DNA of 64,000 nucleotides from VXYK01 sp965221585 (GTDB taxonomy: Bacteria; Actinomycetota; Acidimicrobiia; Acidimicrobiales; Aldehydirespiratoraceae): assembly GCA_965221585.1 (NCBI GenBank), contig OZ244898.1:744001-808000 (forward strand), given 5' to 3'. This document shows positions 50,268 through 58,288 of this stretch, in pieces. Position numbers and translations under genes: made by a program. The notes beneath the pieces were generated by a model that was not told the DNA's origin, did not search any database, and worked only from the letters and a program-made list of their open reading frames with translations. Each line of letters starts with the position of its first letter. Positions within the stretch are counted from its first letter, which is position 1.

Positions 50268-51220
50268 CCGTGCGGAGTTTGATCGAGGCGCGCCGTGCGA
50301 TCGATGATCCGGCGTTGCACGAGTTCGCGGCGGACATCGGCGCGGTGGATCCGATCGTGGTTCACGGTGGTGGTACGCAATGGGACGTCGGGGGCAACCC
50401 GCGAAGCGATGCCAGGGAAGTCCGAGCGCCGTCTGGGATCGTCAAGTTCCGGCCCGATGAGATGACCGTTTGCGTGCGTGCCGGCACGACCGTGGCCGAC
50501 CTGCACGCGGCGCTGGCCGAACACGGCCAACGGACCGCCCTGCCCGACGGATCCGTGTTGTCTGGTTCACCGCTCTCGACGGTCGGCGGAGCGATAGCGG
50601 TTGGGCGTTCGCCTGTCACCCGGCTCGGTGACGGCCATATGCGCGACGCGGTGCTGCAGCTCCGTTATGTCGCTGCGGACGGACAGTTGGTGACCGCGGG
50701 CGGGCCGACGGTGAAGAACGTCAGCGGTTTCGACATGTGCCGCATCATGGTCGGTTCGCTTGGGACGTTGGGCTGCATAGCTGATGCGATCCTGCGCACT
50801 CGTCCGATTGCTGAGTATGAGCAGTGGGCGAAGTTCGACGGTGCCGATCCGCAGGTTGTGCTCAACACGGCACGCACGGCGACCGCTGTCTTGTGGGACG
50901 GGTCGGCCGTCTGGGCCCGACTCTCGGGTCATCAGGTAGACGTTTCGGATGATCTAGCCCGACTGCCTCAATCGTCGGAAGCCCCTCCACCGGAACTCCC
51001 TCCCTTTCGCTGGTCGCGCCGGCCCAAAGACCTGTACCGCCTCAGCGGCGAGACCGGGCGTTTCGTGGCTGAGATCGGGGTTGGCGTGGTTCATTGCGAA
51101 CGCCCCGATCCCGACCCGCAGCCGATCCCGGACGGGGTGGCCTCCCTCAACCGCCGAGTACGTGATCTCTTCGACCCAGACCGCCGTTTCAACCCCGGTC
51201 GGTCGGTGGAGCGGCTATGA
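50264..51220 (+). CDS. glcE: Glycolate oxidase subunit GlcE
   Basis: The 318-residue protein carries one FAD-binding domain, with VHGGGTQWDVGG, RAGTTVADLHAALAEHGQ, VGGAIAVG and TVKNVSGFDMCRIMVGSLGTLG. It lacks the C-terminal cap of GlcD, as expected for GlcE. It overlaps GlcD and GlcF by 4 bases on each side, so the three subunits are made in fixed ratio. Confidence 0.93.
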   Translation: MTVRSLIEARRAIDDPALHEFAADIGAVDPIVVHGGGTQWDVGGNPRSDAREVRAPSGIVKFRPDEMTVCVRAGTTVADLHAALAEHGQRTALPDGSVLSGSPLSTVGGAIAVGRSPVTRLGDGHMRDAVLQLRYVAADGQLVTAGGPTVKNVSGFDMCRIMVGSLGTLGCIADAILRTRPIAEYEQWAKFDGADPQVVLNTARTATAVLWDGSAVWARLSGHQVDVSDDLARLPQSSEAPPPELPPFRWSRRPKDLYRLSGETGRFVAEIGVGVVHCERPDPDPQPIPDGVASLNRRVRDLFDPDRRFNPGRSVERL

Positions 51221-52410
51221 CCGACTCGGTCGGACTTCTAGGGCTGGACGAGGTTGAACTTCACAGCTGCGTGGCCTGCGGACTGTGTCTTCCGCACTGC
51301 CCCACATACCGGGTGACCGGTGCAGACACGCACTCCCCCCGTGGCCGTATCGCGCTGATGCGGGTCGTGGATCAAGGCATCGCCCCGCTGACGGATGAGA
51401 TAGTCGAGGCGTTCGACACCTGCATTCAATGCCGGGCGTGCGAAACCGCCTGCCCTGGAGATGTGCCTTTCGGTCATCTCATGGAATCGACCAGAGAAGT
51501 CGTCGAAACGACCCAGCGCAAAGCACCCTGGTGGCTGAAGCTGGGTTTGCGAGGGTTGACTCACCCGACTCTGCTGCGTCTGGTTTCGAGCTGTCTGGCG
51601 GTTGTGCAACGCTTGCGGCTGGTTCCTTCTCGCCGCCTGGGCCTTCCCCAGCGCCTTCCCGTCCGCCGTCAACCGTTGCATGCATCGGGCGGCGACGTGT
51701 GGCTGTTCACCGGCTGCGTCATGGACGCTTGGCAGCGTGACATTCATCTGGCGACCCAGGAAGTGATCGAAGCGACCGGCACGACGGTGCGCCCGACCGC
51801 CGATGCCGCCCCCTGCTGCGGGGCGCTCCACACTCACGCGGGCCTCGGCGGCGACGCCCGCGAGCTCGCCCGCCAGGTGATCTCGGCTCTCGACGGTGAC
51901 AACGCCATCGTTGTGAACTCGGCCGGCTGTGGAGCGGCCCTGAAAGACTACGGGCGCCTGCTCGACAGTGACGAAGCTCAGGCCTTCTCGGCACGGGTCC
52001 TCGACATTCACGAATGGCTCGCCGACCGTATCGACCAGATCGATATGCCTGATGCGCAAGCCCGCACCCGTGGAAGGGTGGCGGTCCAGGATCCCTGTCA
52101 CCTGCGACACGTGCAGGGAGCGCATATGGCCGTGCGTCGGGTTCTTGAACCGTTCGTCTCCGAACTGGTGGAACTCGATGATGAGGGGATGTGCTGCGGT
52201 GCCGGCGGCGCATTCTCGCTGGTGCAGCGTCAGCTGGCCCTGGATGTCCGTGATCGCAAGACCGCGGCCATCAACCGGGCGGAAGCCGACGTGGTGGTGA
52301 GTGCCAACCCTGGATGCTCGATGCATCTGGCCGCAGCAGGCCATACGGTTCGTCACCCCATGGAACTCGTCGCCGAAGCGCTACGAGATCAAGCCCGAGG
52401 AAACAACTAG
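51217..52410 (+). CDS. glcF: Glycolate oxidase iron-sulfur subunit GlcF
   Basis: The 397-residue protein has two CxxCxxCxxxCP clusters: CVACGLCLPHCP (Cys18-28) and CIQCRACETACP (Cys69-79). Two CCG motifs follow (CCGALHTHAG and CCGAGGAFSL), which bind the extra cluster of the CCG family. It passes electrons from GlcD/GlcE to the quinone pool. The stop shares CTAG with the convergent MFS gene. Confidence 0.95.
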   Translation: MTDSVGLLGLDEVELHSCVACGLCLPHCPTYRVTGADTHSPRGRIALMRVVDQGIAPLTDEIVEAFDTCIQCRACETACPGDVPFGHLMESTREVVETTQRKAPWWLKLGLRGLTHPTLLRLVSSCLAVVQRLRLVPSRRLGLPQRLPVRRQPLHASGGDVWLFTGCVMDAWQRDIHLATQEVIEATGTTVRPTADAAPCCGALHTHAGLGGDARELARQVISALDGDNAIVVNSAGCGAALKDYGRLLDSDEAQAFSARVLDIHEWLADRIDQIDMPDAQARTRGRVAVQDPCHLRHVQGAHMAVRRVLEPFVSELVELDDEGMCCGAGGAFSLVQRQLALDVRDRKTAAINRAEADVVVSANPGCSMHLAAAGHTVRHPMELVAEALRDQARGNN

Positions 52411-53657
52411 CCGTCAGGATCGACGATTTGGCGGGAACCGCCGCGAGCCCACCAGACCAGACCGATGGCCACAGCCGTGTAGGCGATATTTCCGACTGCC
52501 ATCGGTGTGACTGTGTCGTCGATCTGTCGATCTATGAAACTGGCCAATATCGAACCACCGCCGATTGTGATGACGCCGTACATACCCGACGCGGCACCAG
52601 CGATTCTCTGCATCGGCTCCATGGCGATAGCGCTGGCGCTGGGGGTGAACACAGTGGTGAGCGCACCGAGCAGTGCGGTCGCCACGAACCAGATCCAAAA
52701 CGATGGAACGCCCCCGGTCACGACACACAGGGCCGTGAACGCGGCTGACACCGCCAGCATCGCCAGCAGAGCAGCTCTCGACACAAGATCGGCACCGTAA
52801 CGACGGGTGAACCGTTCGCTGGTCCAGACCGCGACGGCCAGGAAGAGTGCCGACCCCCCGAATATCAGCGCGAAGTACTCATCAAGACCGTAGATCTCGT
52901 CGATGATCGGGGCGCTGCTGCCGAGGTAGACGAAGAACGCCCCGAACGTGAACATCGATGCACCGATGTAGCCGATCGTCACCCGAGTCCGCCAGACAGC
53001 TCGCACCCCACGGCCCGTCGCGGCCAGGTCGATCGGGCGGCGGTTCGATGCCGGGAGCGACTCCCCGAACCGAACAGTCCAGTACACGGCCACCGCCGCC
53101 AGCGGAGCCGAGACGACGCAGACCAACCGCCAGTCACCGACCAACAGGATCCCTTCGCCGACAGCTGGAGCCACAGCTGGACCCAGCAGGAACACAGCCA
53201 TCACGAACGAGATCACCCGGGCCATCTGATCGCCCGAGTAAAGGTCGCGGGCGATCGCCAGCCTGGTCACGCTCGGCGACGCCGCGCCCAGCCCCCAGAC
53301 GAACCTCATCGCCAACAGCCCGTTCATGCTCTGGGCGAACCCGGCGCCGAGCGCACCCGCCCCGTACAACGCCAAACCCACGAGCAGGATCACGCGGCGC
53401 CCGAAACGATCCGACAGCAAACCCCAGAACATCTGGCCGGCTGCCATGCCCAGCAGGTACCAGGTGATGACCAGCGAGACTTCCCCCGACCCACGTTTCA
53501 GGTCGAACTGTTCGGAGATCTTGTCGAAAGCGGGCAGCATCGAATCGACCCCGAAAGCCAGAATGATGCTGAGAAACGCCAAGAATATGATGACCTGGCG
53601 TTCGCTGCGGACCGCAACACCCCCCGACGGCGCGGGGTCCGACACGGTACGAGCCAC
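52407..53657 (-). CDS. MFS multidrug exporter, Bcr/CflA-like
   Basis: The 416-residue protein has about 12 membrane helices. It begins with a cytosolic start followed by VIIFLAFLSIILAFGVDSMLPAF. It has LLSDRFGRRVILLVG (loop 2-3 motif) and LAMRFVWGLGAASPSVTRLAIARDLY, typical of drug/H+ antiporters of the Bcr/CflA type. It is directly behind the TetR-like regulator (3 bases), which probably controls it. Substrates are unknown. Its last four bases overlap GlcF tail-to-tail. Confidence 0.9.
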   Translation of the reverse strand: MARTVSDPAPSGGVAVRSERQVIIFLAFLSIILAFGVDSMLPAFDKISEQFDLKRGSGEVSLVITWYLLGMAAGQMFWGLLSDRFGRRVILLVGLALYGAGALGAGFAQSMNGLLAMRFVWGLGAASPSVTRLAIARDLYSGDQMARVISFVMAVFLLGPAVAPAVGEGILLVGDWRLVCVVSAPLAAVAVYWTVRFGESLPASNRRPIDLAATGRGVRAVWRTRVTIGYIGASMFTFGAFFVYLGSSAPIIDEIYGLDEYFALIFGGSALFLAVAVWTSERFTRRYGADLVSRAALLAMLAVSAAFTALCVVTGGVPSFWIWFVATALLGALTTVFTPSASAIAMEPMQRIAGAASGMYGVITIGGGSILASFIDRQIDDTVTPMAVGNIAYTAVAIGLVWWARGGSRQIVDPDG

Positions 53658-53660
53658 CGG

Positions 53661-54206
53661 CTAGTCCGCTTTGAGACGCATCGACAGCTCGGCGACGCGG
53701 GCTCGCAACGTATGGAGTTCAGCGCCGAACTGTTCGAGCGCAGCAACGATCTCTTCCTCGAACGCACCCCAACCGAACTGCAACGCCGTGGTGATGGCAA
53801 CCTCGGCCAACAGGTCGCTGTCTGTTCGGGAGCGGCCGCTCGCCTCGGCTTCACTGGCGACGATACGTTCGATCAGGTCGGCGATCGGCGATTGTGATTC
53901 GTCGACTTCGAGTTTGGCGAAAGTGCGGTAGCTGGCCGCCTCGTCGCCGGTGTTTACCGGCAGCACTCCGCTCTCGTCCCAGCGCTTCGCCATGGTTTCG
54001 GTCGCTTCGGTCACGGCCTGGGCGAAGACGTTGTCCTTGGTCCCGAAGTAGTAGTGGATCAGTCCGTAGTTCACTCCGGCACGCTGAGCGAGCTCCCGCC
54101 CTGAAACCTGACGGGGCGATCGCACGGCTGACAAGGCCTTGGCCGCATCGATCAGGCTGCGACGGACCGCCTCAGGCCCACGAACATCATTGAGCGGATC
54201 GGTCAT
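53661..54206 (-). CDS. TetR-family transcriptional regulator
   Basis: From the ATG at 54206 the protein is 181 residues (TTG and GTG codons just upstream are in frame and possible). The N-terminal helix-turn-helix is RRSLIDAAKALSA, with RELAQRAGVNYGLIHYYFGTKDNVFAQA (positions about 12-55). The rest is the helical ligand and dimerisation part. It likely represses the MFS exporter, and perhaps ilvD upstream, in answer to a small ligand. Confidence 0.9.
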   Translation of the reverse strand: MTDPLNDVRGPEAVRRSLIDAAKALSAVRSPRQVSGRELAQRAGVNYGLIHYYFGTKDNVFAQAVTEATETMAKRWDESGVLPVNTGDEAASYRTFAKLEVDESQSPIADLIERIVASEAEASGRSRTDSDLLAEVAITTALQFGWGAFEEEIVAALEQFGAELHTLRARVAELSMRLKAD

Positions 54207-54231
54207 CCCCACGGTCAAGCCCGATGCGTGT

Positions 54232-56085
54232 TCAGCTTGTGACTTGGCTCACGTCGCGCACAGCGCCGCGGTCAGCCGAAGTGGTCAGAGCCGCGTACGC
54301 CCTCAGAGCAGCCGAGACCGTGCGCTGACGGTTCTGCGGACGCCATGCGTCGCTGCCTCGGGACTCCATGGCCTGCCGCCGAGCCTCAAGCTCGTCGTCG
54401 CTTATCCGCAGGTTGACGGTGCGGTTGGGAATGTCGATGTCGATCATGTCGCCGGTCTCAATCAGGGCGATAGCACCACCTTCGGCACCCTCGGGAGAAG
54501 CATGGCCGATCGACAGACCCGACGTGCCGCCCGAGAAACGCCCGTCAGTGATCAGAGCACATTCCTTGCCGAGCCCGCGGCTCTTTATGTATGAGGTCGG
54601 GTAGAGCATTTCCTGCATTCCCGGCCCACCCTTGGGGCCTTCGTAACGTACGACCACGACATCACCGGCCTTCACCACCGACTCGTCGAGGATTCCAGTA
54701 CAGGCCGTGTCCTGGCTCTCGAAGACGATGGCAGGGCCGCTGAAAGTGAAGATCGACTCATCGACCCCGGCTGTTTTGACGATGCAGCCGCGTTCGGCGA
54801 TGTTGCCGAACAGCACCGCAAGCCCGCCCTCGCGGCTGTAGGGCTCCGCGACTGTGCGGATGCAGCCATCCTTGCGGTCAAGGTCGAGGGTGGGCCAGCG
54901 CTCGGCCTGGCTGAACGCGGTCTGTGTGGGTATTCCGGCAGGTCCAGCACGGTAGAACTCGATCACTTCAGCCGAGGGGTTGCGCATCACATCCCACTGG
55001 TTCAGAGCCGCTTCCAGAGTCTCGCTGTGGACGGTGGGCAGGCTTGTGTCAATGAGACCGCCGCGGTCGAGTTCACCGAGGATCCCCATGATCCCGCCGG
55101 CCCGATGCACATCCTCGACATGGTATTTGTCGGTGCTGGGGGCGACTTTGCAGATGTTGGGGGATTGCCGGCTGAGCCGGTCGATGTCGGCCATCTTGAA
55201 GTCGATTCCGCCTTCCTGCGCGGCGGCCAGTATGTGCAGCACGGTGTTGGTGGATCCACCCATGGCTATGTCGAGCGTCATGGCGTTCTCGAAGGCCGTC
55301 TTGGAACAGATCGAACGGGGCAGCACCGACTCGTCGTCCTTGTCGTAGCGGCGCTTCGCCAAATCGACGATTCGGCGTCCGGCCTCCAGGAAGAGTTCTT
55401 TGCGGTCGGCGTGGGTGGCCAGGGTCGTGCCGTTGCCGGGAAGGGCCAGACCGAGTGCCTCGGTCAGGCAGTTCATCGAGTTGGCGGTGAACATCCCAGA
55501 GCACGATCCGCAGGTAGGGCAGGCCGAGCGTTCCATCTCTAGGAGGTCCTCGTCGGAGACTGAGGTGTCGCCTGCTTTGATCATCGGGTCGATCAGGTCG
55601 AGTTTGACGCTTACCCCGGCGAGCTTGGTCTTGCCTGCTTCCATGGGCCCGCCGCTCACGAAGATCGTGGGAATGTTGAGCCTCATCGTGGCGTTCAGCA
55701 TTCCGGGGGTGATCTTGTCGCAGTTGCTGATGCAGACCAGAGCGTCGGCGCAGTGTGCGTTGACCATGTACTCGATCGAATCCGCGATCAGGTCGCGGCT
55801 CGGGAGGCTGTAGAGCATGCCTCCGTGTCCCATGGCGATGCCGTCGTCGACTGCGATCGTGTTGAACTCTTTGGCTACTCCGCCGGCTTCCTCGATCTCC
55901 CGTGCGACAAGCTGGCCCAGGTCTTTGAGATGGACATGGCCCGGTACGAACTGGGTGAAAGAGTTGGCGATGGCGACGATTGGTTTGTCGAAATCATCGT
56001 CTTTCATGCCGGTCGCACGCCACAGCGCCCGCGCCCCGGCCATGTTGCGTCCCTGTGTGGATGTTCGCGATCGATACTCAGCCAT
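54232..56085 (-). CDS. ilvD: Dihydroxy-acid dehydratase IlvD
   Basis: The start at 56085 gives a 617-residue protein MAEYRSRTSTQGRNMAG. The Fe-S ligands are in CISNCDKITPGML (Cys122) and CPTCGSCSGMFTAN (about 195), and the C-terminal SDGRFSGGTSG-type loop is present as TDGRFSGGTSGLSIGHASPE. It dehydrates 2,3-dihydroxy-acids to 2-oxo acids in valine and isoleucine synthesis. A TACACT box ends 6 bases upstream, so the mRNA is probably leaderless. The gene is complete. Confidence 0.97.
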   Translation of the reverse strand: MAEYRSRTSTQGRNMAGARALWRATGMKDDDFDKPIVAIANSFTQFVPGHVHLKDLGQLVAREIEEAGGVAKEFNTIAVDDGIAMGHGGMLYSLPSRDLIADSIEYMVNAHCADALVCISNCDKITPGMLNATMRLNIPTIFVSGGPMEAGKTKLAGVSVKLDLIDPMIKAGDTSVSDEDLLEMERSACPTCGSCSGMFTANSMNCLTEALGLALPGNGTTLATHADRKELFLEAGRRIVDLAKRRYDKDDESVLPRSICSKTAFENAMTLDIAMGGSTNTVLHILAAAQEGGIDFKMADIDRLSRQSPNICKVAPSTDKYHVEDVHRAGGIMGILGELDRGGLIDTSLPTVHSETLEAALNQWDVMRNPSAEVIEFYRAGPAGIPTQTAFSQAERWPTLDLDRKDGCIRTVAEPYSREGGLAVLFGNIAERGCIVKTAGVDESIFTFSGPAIVFESQDTACTGILDESVVKAGDVVVVRYEGPKGGPGMQEMLYPTSYIKSRGLGKECALITDGRFSGGTSGLSIGHASPEGAEGGAIALIETGDMIDIDIPNRTVNLRISDDELEARRQAMESRGSDAWRPQNRQRTVSAALRAYAALTTSADRGAVRDVSQVTS

Positions 56086-56091
56086 GGTGGG

Positions 56092-56097
56092 AGTGTA
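56092..56097 (-). promoter_or_regulatory. -10 box for ilvD
   Basis: TACACT ends 6 bases before the ATG at 56085. The short leader argues against attenuation at this gene. Confidence 0.5.
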
Positions 56098-56201
56098 CAA
56101 GGATCGGGTTAGCCAAACGGCCTAGAATTGAAGGGGATTGCTGACAGTTTCTGTTCACCCAGCGGTTGCTTTCGAGTTCGCAGTTCGCACCGACGGGTCG
56201 C

Positions 56202-56207
56202 TAGAGT
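56202..56207 (+). promoter_or_regulatory. -10 box for the small membrane protein gene
   Basis: TAGAGT is followed by 6 bases and the ATG at 56214. Confidence 0.5.
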
Positions 56208-56213
56208 CGCGGC

Positions 56214-56666
56214 ATGATTCTCGGAGCGGTCGGCGACACCGGATACAACATCATGCTGTTCTTGCATGTGGTGGCCATGTTCGTGGCGTTGGCGCCCACT
56301 TTCGTCCACCCCTTCCTGGCGCGCGACAACAATGGGGACTACTCGGTTCGCAGGTCGCTGTACACGGGCATCGCCAAGCGTTCTATGCGGATCTACGGCA
56401 GTTCTCTGGTTGTCGGTGGCCTGCTGGGTTTCGGTATCGCGGGTCTGTCGGACAAGGTCTACCGGTTGAGCGATGGCTGGCTGGTCGTGTCGGTTGTTGT
56501 CTGGCTGGCAATGAACGGTGTGCTCCACGCCATGGTGTTTCCGGCTGAGAAGGCGATCGCCAATGACGACGAACCGAACCCGAAGAAGGCTGAGACCGGC
56601 AGTCTGATCATCACCGTGCTGTTCCTTCTGTCGCTGTATCTGATGATCTTCAAACCGGGCGCCTGA
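56214..56666 (+). CDS. Four-helix integral membrane protein (DUF2269-like)
   Basis: The 150-residue protein has about four membrane helices (12-31, 60-80, 85-108 and 128-147) with MLFLHVVAMFVALAPTFVHPF in the first and LIITVLFLLSLYLMIFKPG in the last. The single His in helix 1 and the pattern resemble the DUF2269 family of predicted integral membrane proteins. The function is unknown. The polymerase gene follows 13 bases later, so the two may be co-transcribed. Confidence 0.75.
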   Translation: MILGAVGDTGYNIMLFLHVVAMFVALAPTFVHPFLARDNNGDYSVRRSLYTGIAKRSMRIYGSSLVVGGLLGFGIAGLSDKVYRLSDGWLVVSVVVWLAMNGVLHAMVFPAEKAIANDDEPNPKKAETGSLIITVLFLLSLYLMIFKPGA

Positions 56667-56679
56667 TCGCCGCAGCGCA

Positions 56680-57690
56680 ATGAGCGGCGCCGCGAGTGTG
56701 CTCGACATCGACGGGGTCGAGGTTCGTATCACCAGCGCCGACAAGGTGTTCTTCAGCAAACGAGGCGAGACGAAGCTGGACCTCGCCGAGTACTACCTGG
56801 CGCTGAAGGAACCTGTCATGCGGGCCATCGGCGGTCGTCCGTTGTTGATGGAGCGTTACCCCAACGGTGCCCGTGGCAAGTCGTTCTTCCAGAAGCGGGT
56901 GCCGAAGGGAGCGCCCGACTGGTTGCAGACGACGGTGGTGAGCACACCCAACGGCACCACCTCCAATGCGCTTGTTGCGGCTGATCTGGCCCACATCGTC
57001 TGGGGAGTGAACATGGGTTGTCTGGGTTTTCATGCGTGGCCCAACCGTGTCGACTCCCCCGCCTATGCCGATGAACTGCGCATCGACCTCGACCCCTCGC
57101 CGGGCACTGATTTCGACGATGTCCGCGCGGCTGCCCTCGAAGTCAAAGCAGTGCTCGACGAGCTCGGTATCGTCGCCTTCCCGAAGACCTCCGGTAGCAA
57201 GGGCCTGCACATCTGGGTTCGCCTGATGCCTCTTTGGGACGGCTACGCGGTGCGTTACGCGGCGGTCGCTCTTGCCCGGGAGATGCAACGTCGCTGCCCG
57301 AAGCTCATCACCTGCGAGTGGTGGAAGGAACAGCGAGGGGAGCGTGTATTTTTGGACTTCAACCAGAATGCTCCCCACAAGACGGTGTTCGGGGGCTATC
57401 AGGTTCGTCCTCGTGTCGGCGCCCAGGTGTCGACGCCGATCACCTGGGACGAGGTGTCCGCCGTCGATCCCGAAGTGTTGACCATCGCCACCGTGCCGGC
57501 CCTGGTCGAGCAGCGAGGCGACCCCTGGGAGTCCATCGACGATCAGCTTCAGTCGTTGGAGCCGTTGCTGGCGTGGCACGAACGGGACTGGGAGGCAGGA
57601 CTGAGCGACGCCCCCTGGCCTCCCGTGTATCCGAAACAACCCAACGAAGGCCCTCGGGTCTCCCCGAGCCGCGCCAAACGGCCCGACTAG
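56680..57690 (+). CDS. LigD-type DNA primase-polymerase (stand-alone NHEJ polymerase)
   Basis: The 336-residue protein carries the primase-polymerase core of LigD: MERYPNGARGKSFFQKR, NMGCLGFHAWPNR, the metal motif RIDLDPSPG (Asp136, Asp138), and SGSKGLHIWVR with the catalytic His. The DNA ligase and phosphoesterase modules of full-length LigD are absent. Such stand-alone polymerases add nucleotides at ends in Ku-dependent joining in actinomycetes. No Ku or ATP ligase is encoded in the window. Confidence 0.92.
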   Translation: MSGAASVLDIDGVEVRITSADKVFFSKRGETKLDLAEYYLALKEPVMRAIGGRPLLMERYPNGARGKSFFQKRVPKGAPDWLQTTVVSTPNGTTSNALVAADLAHIVWGVNMGCLGFHAWPNRVDSPAYADELRIDLDPSPGTDFDDVRAAALEVKAVLDELGIVAFPKTSGSKGLHIWVRLMPLWDGYAVRYAAVALAREMQRRCPKLITCEWWKEQRGERVFLDFNQNAPHKTVFGGYQVRPRVGAQVSTPITWDEVSAVDPEVLTIATVPALVEQRGDPWESIDDQLQSLEPLLAWHERDWEAGLSDAPWPPVYPKQPNEGPRVSPSRAKRPD

Positions 57691-57717
57691 CCCGACAGGC
57701 TCTGCGAGCCCGGTGGA

Positions 57718-58248
57718 TCAGGCGTCGAGGACGCGGTGGCGGGCATCCTCAGGACTCACCACCGGTTTCTCGGTCGACCACGGGAAGTTGATCCACTGGT
57801 CGGTTCGATTCCAGACATAGTCGCACTTGACCAACGAATGGGACTTCTCGTAGAGCACCGCGGCGCGCACCTCCGCGACCCGCTCCTTGCAGAAGTCGTA
57901 GACCAGTTTCAACGTGTGGCCTGTGTCGGCTACGTCGTCGGCGATCAGGACCTTGACCTCCTCCATGTCGACAAGGTCGACGTAGGGAGGAAGCACTACC
58001 GGAACCGGCAGGCGTTCGTCGACACCGGTGTAGTACTCGCAGTTCATCACATAGATGTTCTTGATCGAGAGCGCATAGCCGAGCGAACTGGCGACGAAGA
58101 GACCGCCCCGGGCGATGGCCAGAATCATCTCGGGTCGGTAGCCGTCCTCGGCCACGGTGACCGCCAGTTCCCGAGCTGCACGCCCGTAGGTCGCCCAATC
58201 GAGAACCTCGACCTGCTGCTTCGGCTGTCCGTCGGATTCGTTGGTCAT
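57718..58248 (-). CDS. Phosphoribosyltransferase family protein
   Basis: From the ATG at 58248 (GGGGGAG five bases before it) the protein is 176 residues. LAIARGGLFVASSLGYAL (44-61) and the PRPP-binding loop VLIADDVADTGHTL (100-113) define the type I phosphoribosyltransferase fold, closest to xanthine/hypoxanthine (Gpt-like) members. It should transfer phosphoribosyl to a purine base. It stands alone between the polymerase and the molybdoenzyme. Confidence 0.88.
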   Translation of the reverse strand: MTNESDGQPKQQVEVLDWATYGRAARELAVTVAEDGYRPEMILAIARGGLFVASSLGYALSIKNIYVMNCEYYTGVDERLPVPVVLPPYVDLVDMEEVKVLIADDVADTGHTLKLVYDFCKERVAEVRAAVLYEKSHSLVKCDYVWNRTDQWINFPWSTEKPVVSPEDARHRVLDA

Positions 58249-58288
58249 CGAGGCTCCCCCTGGTCGTGCCCGTGCTCGGTCCCGGACA

